DNA of 50,435 nucleotides from Oscillospiraceae bacterium (GCA_009785525.1 WQWC01000010.1:1-50435); one strand, 5' to 3'. Counted from the first letter of the stretch, positions 1-9,406 are shown. Notes: generated by a model from the sequence alone, not told the origin. A program made the numbers and translations.

Positions 1-106
1 GCGCTCGTAGCGGCAAAAAAAGCCGACCTGATGCCGTGCGCAATAAAGTATACCATAACAATCCCGGACTTACACCTCGTTTTCATTCATCGGGGTGTAA
101 CGCAGC

Positions 107-358
107 TTGCATGAAGTTTATTTAGTGCAATATGAGGATGGTTGGTGGCAGCGTGTGCCATTCACGAAAGAAATGGGTTTTAGCCTGCCTCTCATCTCAA
201 TTCACAGCGGCGAGATCAAACAATACAACATAGATTGGGGATGGCATGGAGAACTCGCAGCCGGCAGATACATGTTTATCCGCGATTTCGATCGTGATTT
301 CACTTTTGATTTGGAATTTGTGATGATCGAATTCACCATAGACGAAAACACGCCGTAA
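107..358 (+). pseudogene. C-terminal remnant of a bacterial Ig-like (Big_14-type) domain protein
   Basis: The 83-residue frame opens with a TTG and has no visible ribosome site. An in-frame stop lies at 98-100 and no related coding can be read upstream in the other frames. The protein has the pattern of the Ig-like domain found at the end of many clostridial lipoproteins: W-x-x-(I/V)-P-F near the start, then IHSGEIKQYNIDW and a closing strand GRYMFIRDFDRD. Such domains normally follow a signal peptide and other domains, which are missing here, so I read it as a truncated gene. An independent small protein is possible but less likely. The family name is from memory of the motif. Confidence 0.55.
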
Positions 359-390
359 AAGGAAGAGGCCGGATAGGCCTCTTCCTTTTA
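356..390. terminator. Perfect 15-bp stem-loop at end of the Ig-like remnant
   Basis: A perfect inverted repeat with 15-base arms and a 5-base loop (GGATA). It begins at the stop codon of the preceding frame. The arms carry A/T ends, as in a bidirectional intrinsic terminator, but no extra T-run follows. Confidence 0.7.
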
Positions 391-393
391 CGG

Positions 394-516
394 CAAAACA
401 CCCGGCTCTGCGGAGCCACCCTCTTTACAAAGCGGGCAGGGACTGACTTTACATGTTCTTTGCCCTCTTTAGCAAAGAGGGTGCCAACCGCAGCCGGCGG
501 GTGTTTTGGCCTCCGT
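394..516. repeat. Imperfect inverted repeat of the AAAACACCCGCCG family
   Basis: Left arm AAAACACCCGGCTCTGCGG faces right arm CCGCAGCCGGCGGGTGTTTT, with internal CCCTCTTT / AAAGAGGG pairs. Read on the minus strand, the right half (about 461-516) closely matches the element at 42211-42272 between ruvA and the gene inserted before ruvB. No protein is encoded. It looks like a small non-autonomous repeat. Confidence 0.6.
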
Positions 517-520
517 CATC

Positions 521-2368
521 CTAATCCAACGGCAATATATCAATAATCACAAGCTCATCATCCACAACCACAGCAACTGACAACGTCTCATTTTCAAATA
601 GATAGCCGACGCGTTGGCGCGTGAACACAAAACCGGTTTCGATCAAAAGCGCGTGATAATCCGCAATTGCTTGCGTCAGCGCGGCACTTGTACCCGACCA
701 GATGTATTCGCGGATTACCCGCCCATCGTCTTCCGGGCCGGTGTAGTCGGACACGGACACGCCGGTGAGCCAGCCGAAATCCGCAAGGGACGGGAAGTCG
801 CTGTAAAACTGCAGCACGCGTTCAATGCGTATATTTATCGTTGCTCTGTAATAGTCACCTTCAACCGTGATGATTTCGTAATCGTTTGTGAATACGACGA
901 TGAGGTCGTCAATTTCTTCAAGTTGGAAACCGAGGGCTGTCAGTGCTTTTTGATAATTCACCATCGCAACGGCAAAAAGTTCCGCGCCTTGGAAGTCGAG
1001 TATGCTATATTGGAAGCGACTGCGAATCAGATTTGAAGTTGCGCTTTGCGGAACCGCCCCTGTGAATCTGCCGAAATCCACTACGTGGAAAGGCCCGGAG
1101 TAAATTGGAAAAGCAAACGTGTCCTCAATCGAAATATCGGCATCAGGATTAAGGGGCCTTGCGCGGTCAATAAGGGCAACATTTGCAGAGTCGATGAAAA
1201 CGCCAAGGGCTTCACCGCGATCATTTAAAAGTACGCTGCCGGGATATTCTGTTTGGACCGAGACCAGTAATCGACGGCTGTGGCCTGCCCCCATAACGGC
1301 GGAGATTATGCCTTGAGATATAACGCCGCCGCGTTCAAAAGAACTTGACATCGAAAACACAGTCTCACCTTGCCGTATTGTTGAAGTGTCGGCAAGCGCG
1401 AGATAACAGAATCCGGTGCCGGGGACTCGTATGAGCGCGAGGTTATTTGCGGGATCGGTGTCAAGTATGACGACAGGATGCGACCAATCCGAGTTGCTGG
1501 TGATTACCTGGCTTGAGTTGGAGATGAGCTCAAAGCTCGTAATCGCAAGTCCGTAATCGGATATAAAGAACGCGTTTCCGCGCCTTGAATGATCACCGGT
1601 AAAAGCATATGCTTGAATCTGGAACACGGCGGGGGAGGCTATTTCAGCAATCTCCGCCGCCGACAGGGTTGCACCGCTGCCCTCATGGCCTCCTATAGGT
1701 TCCACACTGCGTCTCGCTGGTTCGGCGATACGCACGATGATCGCCGCGATTTCCGACCGTCTTATGTTAGCGTCCGGATTAAACGTACCATGTCTGTCAC
1801 TGCCCGAAAGGACTCCGGCGCGGTAGAGCATGTACACAGCAGATGCGTAATCGGCGGTGATTGCTACATCGGGAATCGCACCGTCGGCAACCTCACGAAT
1901 CGGCGCGAAGGACCCGGGCGGCAGTGCGTGTTGGAAAATAACCGCCACCTCTCGCCTGGTTGCGAAGGCATTGGGATTGCCGAAGTGAGTCTCGATAATG
2001 CCGTTATCCAGCGCGAAATTGATATACGGTTCAAACCACGGCGCACCGGGGCGCAGGGACAGCTCCGGCAGGGCGCCGGCTGAGTATATACTGAAAATCC
2101 GCGCAGCCAGCGCTATAGCTTGACCTATCCTAAGATTGTCACTGGGCGAAAACGTGGCGTCAGAGCTGCCTTGAATCAAACCGAATTCATAACCCTGCCG
2201 CACGTAAGACGCAAACCAATCTGACACTGAAACATCGGTGAACTGATCGCGATACGTATTCCTGACGCTGAAATTAGAATACGAAGCAGAGGCAATTGCG
2301 GCGGGGATCAGGCCCATGATAATCACGATACAAAGGCAAACAGCTGTTAAGGTACGTCTTGTTTTCAT
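521..2368 (-). CDS. SLH-domain surface protein with degenerate trypsin-like domain
   Basis: 615 residues with an N-terminal signal peptide (MKTRR then a hydrophobic run ending near AIASAS). Three S-layer-homology modules follow at about 43-95, 105-150 and 165-215 (FTDVSVSDWF..., DNGIIETHF..., YRAGVLSGSDRHGTFNPDANI...), which normally bind secondary cell-wall polymer. Residues about 235-400 resemble an HtrA/trypsin-like beta-barrel (GNAFFISDYGLAITSFELI; DPANNLALIRV; YPGSVLLNDRGEALGV). The positions expected for catalytic His, Asp and Ser seem substituted or deleted. The C-terminal 200 residues contain two diverged copies of a DFG-x-(L/F)-TG...ALT...Y...LL-x-x-x-GF unit. The start follows a strong GGGAGGT site. 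It is probably an exported, wall-attached protein that binds rather than cleaves; that role is inferred. Confidence 0.75.
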   Translation of the reverse strand: MKTRRTLTAVCLCIVIIMGLIPAAIASASYSNFSVRNTYRDQFTDVSVSDWFASYVRQGYEFGLIQGSSDATFSPSDNLRIGQAIALAARIFSIYSAGALPELSLRPGAPWFEPYINFALDNGIIETHFGNPNAFATRREVAVIFQHALPPGSFAPIREVADGAIPDVAITADYASAVYMLYRAGVLSGSDRHGTFNPDANIRRSEIAAIIVRIAEPARRSVEPIGGHEGSGATLSAAEIAEIASPAVFQIQAYAFTGDHSRRGNAFFISDYGLAITSFELISNSSQVITSNSDWSHPVVILDTDPANNLALIRVPGTGFCYLALADTSTIRQGETVFSMSSSFERGGVISQGIISAVMGAGHSRRLLVSVQTEYPGSVLLNDRGEALGVFIDSANVALIDRARPLNPDADISIEDTFAFPIYSGPFHVVDFGRFTGAVPQSATSNLIRSRFQYSILDFQGAELFAVAMVNYQKALTALGFQLEEIDDLIVVFTNDYEIITVEGDYYRATINIRIERVLQFYSDFPSLADFGWLTGVSVSDYTGPEDDGRVIREYIWSGTSAALTQAIADYHALLIETGFVFTRQRVGYLFENETLSVAVVVDDELVIIDILPLD

Positions 2369-2525
2369 TTAAATTACCTCCCAAAATATTCGACAAAATT
2401 CGACATTGACATATTATATGTATTTTAGCATTTATTACAAAGCTATGTCAAGAAATCTATTGCCGTATAGCGGGAAAGATGATAAAATTTATTTTGTTCA
2501 TAGCATTTTAGAAAGTGGGGAAGAT

Positions 2526-3320
2526 GTGTTGCGTCTCATATTCGTTGAAGGTGTTTCAGGCGTCGGAAAGACAAAGCTGACGCAAAAATTATGTGATAAA
2601 TTGAGCGAAATGGGCTATTGCGCCAGATGTTATCTTGAAGGTGATTTTAAAAACCCCATTGATTTTTACTGCACGGCATATTTTAAACAACACGAATATG
2701 AGAATTTGATTGCAGAATTTCCTGATTATTTAGACGATATTGCAAGCAACACAATAGTTGCCGAAGACGTAAGACTCGTTCGATATTATAGCGGAGAGAC
2801 TGCCTTATTTGACGAGCCTTTGTTAGATATACTCAGCAAGCACGAGCTTTGCATTAACCCAAGCAATCCTGTCCCCATCTCAGAATTTTCACGCGTGTAT
2901 AAATTGGTGTGGGAAGCGTTTGCGGAAAATCAAAATATTTTCCCCGGCTTTTTGCTGTTCGACGGTTCTTTGTTTCATCATCCTATCAATGATTTAATGG
3001 GTAACTATAATGCTTCACTTGACCAGATCATTCATCATGTAAATACACTTGCCAAATCCGTAAAACTACTTAATCCGCGAGTGGTCTATCTTTCGGCGAA
3101 TGATGTTGCAGCGCGATTAGAAAAAGCGAGAGTTAGCCGTAAACAAACTCCGCCATCAGAAACACAAATACAGTTTTGGAAAGACCGCAAGCAAACGGAT
3201 ATGGAGATAATGCGTCAACTTTCAATACCATATAGTGTTTACGATATTTCAAATGAAAATTGGGATTCAGAGATTGACACAATGGTTACGCGTATCTTAA
3301 ATAAAGACACAGATGAATAA
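2526..3320 (+). CDS. P-loop NTPase, kinase-like, unknown substrate
   Basis: The Walker A motif GVSGVGKTKL lies about 10 residues from the chosen start. Later residues (FLLFDGSLFHHP about two thirds in, RVVYLSANDVAARLEKARVSR) fit a small-molecule kinase-like P-loop fold with a lid-type Arg-rich segment. The open frame extends back to 2406, but GTGGGGA at 2514-2520 is the only good ribosome site. It supports GTG 2526 or TTG 2529, giving about 264 residues. TTGACA at 2406-2411 may be part of its promoter. The gene is AT-richer than its neighbours, which suggests transfer. I do not recognise a specific function. Confidence 0.65.
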   Translation: MLRLIFVEGVSGVGKTKLTQKLCDKLSEMGYCARCYLEGDFKNPIDFYCTAYFKQHEYENLIAEFPDYLDDIASNTIVAEDVRLVRYYSGETALFDEPLLDILSKHELCINPSNPVPISEFSRVYKLVWEAFAENQNIFPGFLLFDGSLFHHPINDLMGNYNASLDQIIHHVNTLAKSVKLLNPRVVYLSANDVAARLEKARVSRKQTPPSETQIQFWKDRKQTDMEIMRQLSIPYSVYDISNENWDSEIDTMVTRILNKDTDE

Positions 3321-3379
3321 TGACGGCGTAAAAGTAGGTTTAAAGTATCAAATTATACAAATGAGAGAAGGTTACAATT

Positions 3380-5089
3380 ATGCGAGATATCACATACACC
3401 ACCGCTGATGCGTTGAACGACGCGTTGGTCAATGCGGGAGTGGACTGCGTGTTCATAAATTTCGGCACCGATTATCCGCCGATTATCGAGAGCTGGGCGA
3501 AAGCGGAAGCCCATGGCAGAAAAATCCCGCGCGTGATTATTAGCCCGCATGAGTATCCGGCGATCAGTGCGGCGCAGGGATACGCACAGATCACCGGGAA
3601 AGCGCAGGCGGTGTTCGTGCATGTTGATGTCGGTACGCAGAATCTGGGCGGGGCGGTGCATAACGCCTTCCGCTGCCGTGTGCCTGTTTTTATATTCGCG
3701 GGACTATCCCCGTACACGATGGAGGGGGAACTCCATGGCGGGCGGAACGCGGCGATACAGTTTATACAAAACGCCGCTGACCAGGCCGGGATTGTCCGTG
3801 GATATACAAAGCTGAATTACGAGTATCGCAGCGGGCAGAACATCCAGCAGATGACGTATCGCGCACTGCAAATCGCCGAAAGTGAGCCCGGCGGCCCTGT
3901 CTATATGACAGCGACGCGTGAGGTTTTGGAGGAAGCGGGCGTCGATATCAACGCCGACCTTAGCCTATGGAGCAAAGTTTCGCCGCTGGCGCTAGATGAT
4001 AAGTCGGTGAAAATCCTGACCGATGCGCTGACCCGCGCGAAAAAGCCGATGATTATCACGTCGTATCTGGGCCGGAACACAGAATCGGTCGGGGAGCTTG
4101 TAAAGCTTGCAGAGAAGCTCGCAATCCCTGTCGTGGAGGTGAATGAGCAGGCGTACATGAACTTCCCCGGTGACAATCCGCTGCATTTGGGATTTGACTC
4201 ACATGACTTGATTGCAGATGCAGACTTGGCACTTGTAATAGACTGCGATTTGCCGTGGATACCGTCACGCGCCGCACCCAAAGAGGATTGCCGTGTGTTT
4301 TATCTGGACGCTGATCCGTTGAAAGAGGATATACCGCTGTGGTACATTAAAGCGGAACGCTTCATGCGGGCGGATTCATACACTGCGCTCCGGCAGATCA
4401 ATACGGCGTTAGATTCTGCTGTGGCAGATGCGGCAGTTATCGAAACGAGGCGGGCGACAGTCCACAACATACATAAACAACAGCGGGGGAGCTGGATCGC
4501 CGAGGTATCAGAGGCGGAAAATCACATAACACCGGAATTCCTGACCATGTGCGTGCGGGAGATTATAGACGATGATACGGTGATACTCAACGAAACGATC
4601 ACAAACCGCGCGCCGACAGACAGGCTTCTGCCGAGGAATAAACCGGGTACGCTGTTCTCGAATGGCGCAAGCTCACTGGGTTGGCATGGCGGCGCGGCAG
4701 TGGGGATGAAGCTGGCGTGTCCGGATAAAGACGTCGTCGCCCTCTGCGGGGATGGGACGTATATCTTTTCCTGTCCGACGGCGGTGCATTGGATGGCGGC
4801 GAAATACAACACACCGTTTATGACGGTGATATATAACAACCAAGGCTGGAATGCGCCGAAGCAAATAACAACCCGACAGCACCCGGATGGGTACGCCGTG
4901 AGGGATAACAACTTTTGGACGAGCCTAAATCCTCCCGCAAGACTTGATCTGGTGGCGGAAGCCGCAGGCGGAGCGTTCGCCAGAACAGTCGAAAATCCGA
5001 AAGAGTTGAGAAAAATTCTGGCAGAAGGCTGGGAAGCTGTCAGACAGGGCAGGGCAGCAGTGATAAACGTAATGCTGCCGTCAGTGTGA
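3380..5089 (+). CDS. Thiamine-diphosphate-dependent enzyme, acetolactate synthase-like family
   Basis: 569 residues in the three-domain PYR / central / PP order of the IlvB-benzoylformate decarboxylase superfamily. The activating glutamate region is HEYPAISAAQGYAQITGK near residue 55. The central Rossmann-like domain has SYLGRNTESVGELVKLAE. The ThDP-Mg motif is CGDGTYIFS...YNNQGWN (GDG then NN). The start ATG follows GAGAGAAGG. No small regulatory subunit and no ilv genes are nearby, so it is unlikely to be the biosynthetic acetolactate synthase. It more likely decarboxylates or ligates another 2-keto acid. The substrate is not readable from the sequence. Confidence 0.75.
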   Translation: MRDITYTTADALNDALVNAGVDCVFINFGTDYPPIIESWAKAEAHGRKIPRVIISPHEYPAISAAQGYAQITGKAQAVFVHVDVGTQNLGGAVHNAFRCRVPVFIFAGLSPYTMEGELHGGRNAAIQFIQNAADQAGIVRGYTKLNYEYRSGQNIQQMTYRALQIAESEPGGPVYMTATREVLEEAGVDINADLSLWSKVSPLALDDKSVKILTDALTRAKKPMIITSYLGRNTESVGELVKLAEKLAIPVVEVNEQAYMNFPGDNPLHLGFDSHDLIADADLALVIDCDLPWIPSRAAPKEDCRVFYLDADPLKEDIPLWYIKAERFMRADSYTALRQINTALDSAVADAAVIETRRATVHNIHKQQRGSWIAEVSEAENHITPEFLTMCVREIIDDDTVILNETITNRAPTDRLLPRNKPGTLFSNGASSLGWHGGAAVGMKLACPDKDVVALCGDGTYIFSCPTAVHWMAAKYNTPFMTVIYNNQGWNAPKQITTRQHPDGYAVRDNNFWTSLNPPARLDLVAEAAGGAFARTVENPKELRKILAEGWEAVRQGRAAVINVMLPSV

Positions 5090-5097
5090 TGCAACAT

Positions 5098-5147
5098 GTA
5101 GGGGCGGCCGTCCCCGGTCGCCCGTGGGCGCACAATGTGCGCCCCTA
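5098..5147. repeat. GTAGGGGCG...CGCCCCTA intergenic repeat copy
   Basis: GTAGGGGCGGCCGTCCCC opens the unit and TGTGCGCCCCTA closes it; the ends are inverted. Many copies of this family occur in this window, always in intergenic gaps. Confidence 0.7.
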
Positions 5148-5184
5148 AAAGGACGTTGCGCTGCGGATAGAAGGAGGTAAAAAT

Positions 5185-5703
5185 ATGGTTACGCGCAAAA
5201 AGTTAGCCGAAATAGCCGAAGCAGAAGCGCAAAGATGTTTCCATGGATCAGTTATGCAGACAGAGCATAATCTGCACCCGATTATCAGTCCTTTCCCTTG
5301 GTTTGACATAGAGGAAGCTGACAGAAAATGGTGCGCGGCATTCGTTTACTATTGTTGTTTGAAGGCAGGTTTCAAAATCCCCATCCGACCGACCGAGTGC
5401 CGCTCATGCAATCTCGCGGGATGCGGCGCTTGGGAGGAATTAGCAATAGCAGATGAGAACATCATGTATATCCGGGACAGCAATTTTGCGCCCGAAGCCG
5501 GTGATATCGTCCTATATGACAGGGTGTGGATTGATGTTGAACATGACCATATCGGTATTGTCATCGAAAACAAAGCGGATTCAATAATCGCCGCCGAGGG
5601 CAACCTCAATAATGTTTCGGGTGTGATTGAGCGCAAAAAGGATTCGCATATTCGGGCTTATATTAGGTTGCCAGATGATTATGAGTATGAAAACGGCGGG
5701 TAG
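5185..5703 (+). CDS. CHAP-domain cysteine amidohydrolase-like protein without signal peptide
   Basis: 172 residues with a CHAP/NlpC-P60-like fold. The catalytic Cys is in RKWCAAFVYYCC (about residue 52). The catalytic His is probably in EHDHIGIVIE (about 117) and a third polar position in IAAEGNLNN. CHAP proteins usually cleave peptidoglycan or glutathionylspermidine-type amides. No signal peptide or cell-wall-binding module is present, so the product should stay in the cytoplasm unless released by lysis. The start is fixed by AAGGAGGT 7 bases upstream. A repeat unit separates it from the preceding ThDP enzyme, so joint transcription is uncertain. Confidence 0.75.
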   Translation: MVTRKKLAEIAEAEAQRCFHGSVMQTEHNLHPIISPFPWFDIEEADRKWCAAFVYYCCLKAGFKIPIRPTECRSCNLAGCGAWEELAIADENIMYIRDSNFAPEAGDIVLYDRVWIDVEHDHIGIVIENKADSIIAAEGNLNNVSGVIERKKDSHIRAYIRLPDDYEYENGG

Positions 5704-5727
5704 TCAATCTATCCCGCCGCTTGCTGT

Positions 5728-6624
5728 TTATTTCAAGTACTTATCCAAAAATCCAAATATCCGTTCAACGCTTTCCTCACCCGCGTAACCGGGGTCGGCG
5801 TGCAGGAACTCTTCGCTTAAATCCAACTCTGTCTCGACGCCCAGGGCTTGGAGTTTTTCATACAACTCCACAGCCTGCTGGTACGGGATGATTGGGTCAT
5901 GTCTCCCGTGCTGAAGCAACATGGGCGGAACGCTGGGATGAACATTGTCGATAGGATTGGCGAATCTCAGGAGGTTGAGAATAAGCTCCGGGTCAACGCC
6001 GAGCAGAAGCTCTAACGCTCCCTTGCTGCCCGGAGGATATGCGCGTGCGAATCCGGATTCGTCGTAGTGAGTATGTGTCTTTGTAAAATCAGTCGGCCCG
6101 AATTGATTTACCACAGCTTTCACGCAGCATGTGTGCCCACCGGGAGCGCTGTCAAATCCGGGTTGATCCAGTGTGAATGCGGCCATCATGGCGAGATACG
6201 CCCCGGCGGATGCACCGCAAAGTGCCGCGCGTGAGGAGTCCAGCAGATATGTTTCCGCATTCTGTGCTACCCAGCGCAGCGCGGACTTGATATCGAACAT
6301 ATTTTCCGGATACAGCACGGCGGGACATAGTCTGTAATTCAGGCTGACAACGGCGTATCCGCGATTAACTCCGCCAATAAATGGGACGACTTGCACGTCT
6401 CCCTTATCCCCGCGTGTAAATCCGCCGCCGTGGGCGAAGAGTATGATGGGAAAAGGCCCGTCGCCTTCGTTCGGCAGATAGATATCAAGCAACTGGCGCG
6501 GGTCTTCGCCGTACGGGCAGTTTAAAAATTTGCGTCTGATATCGGAAACATCCAGCGTAAGCTCACCCAACCGGGCGAACATTCTCTCAACCTCGTGAGG
6601 CGGCATAATATTGATTTCATCCAT
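5728..6624 (-). CDS. Alpha/beta-hydrolase, HSL/acetylesterase-type
   Basis: 298 residues. The oxyanion motif is HGGGF near residue 66. The nucleophile elbow GASAG sits at about 139. An Asp in RHDPIIPYQQ and a C-terminal His in EEFLHADPGY complete a catalytic triad. This is the layout of hormone-sensitive-lipase-type esterases that act on short acyl esters or acetylated sugars. No signal peptide is present. It lies 75 bases downstream of the Fe-S aldo/keto reductase on the same strand and may share its transcript. The exact substrate is unknown. Confidence 0.8.
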   Translation of the reverse strand: MDEINIMPPHEVERMFARLGELTLDVSDIRRKFLNCPYGEDPRQLLDIYLPNEGDGPFPIILFAHGGGFTRGDKGDVQVVPFIGGVNRGYAVVSLNYRLCPAVLYPENMFDIKSALRWVAQNAETYLLDSSRAALCGASAGAYLAMMAAFTLDQPGFDSAPGGHTCCVKAVVNQFGPTDFTKTHTHYDESGFARAYPPGSKGALELLLGVDPELILNLLRFANPIDNVHPSVPPMLLQHGRHDPIIPYQQAVELYEKLQALGVETELDLSEEFLHADPGYAGEESVERIFGFLDKYLK

Positions 6625-6699
6625 GGTTTGAATAAATTCCTTTCAGCGGGAGTTATCCCAATAGCGATTAAATGGGTCACTTTGCAGGATCACTTTGAT

Positions 6700-7794
6700 T
6701 TAATCAAACAACTCGGAGAGTTTTTTAAGTACCGGTACGATTTCAAGCTTCTGCGGACAAGCCTGCTCACACGCGTTGCAGGAGATACATTCTTTAGCGG
6801 GCGCACCCCAATGGCTTGCCATTCTGTATGCGTGTTCGATATTGTTTGTCGTGTTGTATACCAGATAGTTATTATAAGCGTCCAGCATTGACGGGATCAA
6901 GATTTTTGACGGGCACTCCTCGCAATAATTGCAGCCCGTGCAGCCGATACGCGGGATTGATTGGAAGATTTCGACAGCACGAGTAACTGCGGCCAGCTCA
7001 TCCTTTGACAGCGGCTTGAAGTCCGCGAATGTCTTGATATTGTCCTGCATTTGCTCAAACGTACTCATTCCGCTTAACGATACGGCGACGCCTTCAAGCC
7101 CGGCGGCGTATCTCATCGCCCAGGATGCCGCCGAAACGCCCGGATTTGCCTCTTTCAATTTGGCAGTCGCGGGATTGTCTTCCGATGCCAGCATACCGCC
7201 CTTTATCGGCTCCATGATGAATATCGGCACGTTATGTTTCCGCGCGACCTCATAGATGCCGCGTGACTCAACTTTCGGATTTTCCCAGTCGATATAATTG
7301 ATCTGCAGCTGGACAAAATCCACATATGGGTGTTTTGTAAGTATTTCCTCAAGGTCCGCCGGTGTGCTGTGAAATGAGAAGCCTATATTTTTGACAGTAC
7401 CTTTTGCTTTCAGAGCCTTGATAAAGTCCCATGCACCCCAGCCTTCGCCTCTCTCGGCAGATGTTTTCGCGTCAAGTCCGTGAAGCATGTAATAGTCGAT
7501 GTAATCGACACCGAGATCTGTTATAGAGGATCTGAATTGATCTGGAATTTCTTTTTCAGACTGCATAACACGTAAATTCAATTTTGTGGCAACTTTGAAC
7601 TTTTCGCGCGGATGGCGTTTTACCACGGATTCGTTTACCGCACCCTCTGTCCTGTAGACGAAAGCCGTGTCAAAATGTTCGCCGCCGTTTTCGATAAAGG
7701 CATCGACCATTTTGTTTATTTGCGCCATGTCGAAACCCTCACCCTTACGGGGCAGGCGCATGAATCCGAAACCGAGTTTCTTCATTTCATTCAT
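6700..7794 (-). CDS. Aldo/keto reductase with C-terminal 2x[4Fe-4S] ferredoxin domain
   Basis: 364 residues from the ATG at 7794, which follows AAGGAG at a 9-base spacing. The longer upstream frame overlaps the next gene and is not used. The TIM-barrel has the AKR tetrad: Asp and Tyr in FDTAFVYR, Lys in ATKLN, His in YMLHGL. The last 100 residues carry CTGCNYCEEC and CISCNACEQACP, cysteine sets for two clusters. This fusion is common in anaerobic Clostridia and may couple ferredoxin electrons to carbonyl reduction. It is 31 bases downstream of the SpoVB-like gene. Confidence 0.88.
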   Translation of the reverse strand: MNEMKKLGFGFMRLPRKGEGFDMAQINKMVDAFIENGGEHFDTAFVYRTEGAVNESVVKRHPREKFKVATKLNLRVMQSEKEIPDQFRSSITDLGVDYIDYYMLHGLDAKTSAERGEGWGAWDFIKALKAKGTVKNIGFSFHSTPADLEEILTKHPYVDFVQLQINYIDWENPKVESRGIYEVARKHNVPIFIMEPIKGGMLASEDNPATAKLKEANPGVSAASWAMRYAAGLEGVAVSLSGMSTFEQMQDNIKTFADFKPLSKDELAAVTRAVEIFQSIPRIGCTGCNYCEECPSKILIPSMLDAYNNYLVYNTTNNIEHAYRMASHWGAPAKECISCNACEQACPQKLEIVPVLKKLSELFD

Positions 7795-7825
7795 TTTCAC
7801 AAGCTCCTTAGTAAATTTTCTGCTA

Positions 7826-9406
7826 TTATACATTCTTCTTTCGGATTTTGGAAGAGGTTTTAGCGAATTTCCCCTGAAAACCGAAAATTGATTTAATCCA
7901 CGAGATATCCTGCGAGTCAATGGAGTCTGTGACAGCCAGAAAAGCGGCGTAAGCGGCGACTGATAGCACGATATGCAACGTGACCGACACAGCGCTCGAA
8001 TCCAGCGGCAATCCAAGCGACCGCAACGAAAAGACGGCAACGCTGATGGCTCCCGCGGCGCAGAATACCGATTTGACTATGCTGACAACAGAAAATCTGA
8101 TCTCGGTAATCCGAGACAGCCGGTGAAGGCTGAGTGCGAAATTAAACACCTCGGTAAATCCGATCATAAACAGGTATCCCATGACAGCAAATGTAGGTAA
8201 AAGAAAATAGACAAGCAAAACGCTGATAAGCGAATCGATTATATTCACTTTCATTGAATATATCTGCTGACCTAGCCCGCGCAACATGCCGTCAATCACG
8301 GTGTCAAGGTACATTATCGGCATCAGAAGCGACAATATTCGTATGTACCGTCCTACATCGGTGTTGTTGTATATCGAATACCCAAGCTCCCCGGAAAACC
8401 GGAAGAGGATCGCCGTTACGCCTATCGAAAATAAGAGACATAATCTTAACGTCCGGCTAGTCAACGCAGAGATCACATCCCGCTGATTGCGGACTTGCGC
8501 TTCGGTAAGCTCCGGCACAAGCAATTCCGCCAGAGAATAGAACAGCGCCGATGGGAACATGATAACAGGGAAGACCATGCCCTGTACGATGCCGTAATCT
8601 GCCAACGCCTGTTCCGCCGATGCGCCGGATCTTCGCAGTCCGCGCGGGACAAGCAGATTCTGAACGGTAGACAAAGCAGTGCGGGCATAGGCGGATAACG
8701 CCAGCGGCAGGGAAATCCGTAGCATACGATTTGTCATGCCGCCTGTATCTCTTCCAAATTTAGGGAATTTGCGCACATCGAATTTATAGAGCAGGTATAA
8801 AAAAATAAACGAACAGATTTCACCCAATGTACCGCCCATGACAATAATGGCGCAGGCCGTGCGTAGATCATAGCTGTAGCCGATTGACAGTGCGGCAACA
8901 ACAAATGAGATACGGATAACTTGCTCAACAATCTGCACCGACGCCGATTTTATCACTCGGCTGACAGCGGTAAAATACCCCGCGAGTACGGCAGACAGAG
9001 AAAACGCCGGAAGACTCAATGCAAGCAACCTGAGTGACAGTACCGTCCTGTAGTCGCCGATGATCGTGCCGCCGATATAGTCGGAGCCGAACCACATCGC
9101 GGCCATCGCGGCAGTTCCGAAAGAGGCGGAGTAGATCAAACATCTTCGCACCGCGGGCTTCACCCCGCCAGGGTTGTTTTTGCCGAGTTCTTCCGACACA
9201 AGCCGGGTAGTCGCGAACCGTATTCCGGACAGGGCAAACGTTGTGGCCAGCATACTGACTGACATGATAAGTTGGAAAAGCCCGATCCCGGCGGCGCCGA
9301 TTTGCCGCGACAAATAAACCTGAAAGGCCATACCCACCGTGCGCATAAGAAATGCCGTGGCGGTAAGTAAAATCGTATTGTACAGCATCGTTCTGCCGCG
9401 CTTCAT
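7826..9406 (-). CDS. spoVB: SpoVB-like polysaccharide/lipid II flippase (MOP superfamily)
   Basis: 526 residues with about 12-14 hydrophobic segments. The N-terminus LYNTILLTATAFLMRTVGMAFQVYLSRQIGAAGIGLFQ is close to what is typical of SpoVB/YtgP proteins. These transport lipid-linked precursors across the membrane; SpoVB is needed for spore cortex peptidoglycan in Bacillus. Start ATG 9406 has AGGGGGA upstream. Placement next to other sporulation genes favours SpoVB over the vegetative paralogues, but the family has several members per genome, so the symbol is provisional. Confidence 0.75.
   Translation of the reverse strand: MKRGRTMLYNTILLTATAFLMRTVGMAFQVYLSRQIGAAGIGLFQLIMSVSMLATTFALSGIRFATTRLVSEELGKNNPGGVKPAVRRCLIYSASFGTAAMAAMWFGSDYIGGTIIGDYRTVLSLRLLALSLPAFSLSAVLAGYFTAVSRVIKSASVQIVEQVIRISFVVAALSIGYSYDLRTACAIIVMGGTLGEICSFIFLYLLYKFDVRKFPKFGRDTGGMTNRMLRISLPLALSAYARTALSTVQNLLVPRGLRRSGASAEQALADYGIVQGMVFPVIMFPSALFYSLAELLVPELTEAQVRNQRDVISALTSRTLRLCLLFSIGVTAILFRFSGELGYSIYNNTDVGRYIRILSLLMPIMYLDTVIDGMLRGLGQQIYSMKVNIIDSLISVLLVYFLLPTFAVMGYLFMIGFTEVFNFALSLHRLSRITEIRFSVVSIVKSVFCAAGAISVAVFSLRSLGLPLDSSAVSVTLHIVLSVAAYAAFLAVTDSIDSQDISWIKSIFGFQGKFAKTSSKIRKKNV

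Noticed and set aside
6700-8040. 446-residue frame covering the aldo/keto reductase
   Set aside because: The first 82 codons overlap the SpoVB-like gene and have no homology; the ATG at 7794 has a perfect ribosome site, so the shorter gene is used.
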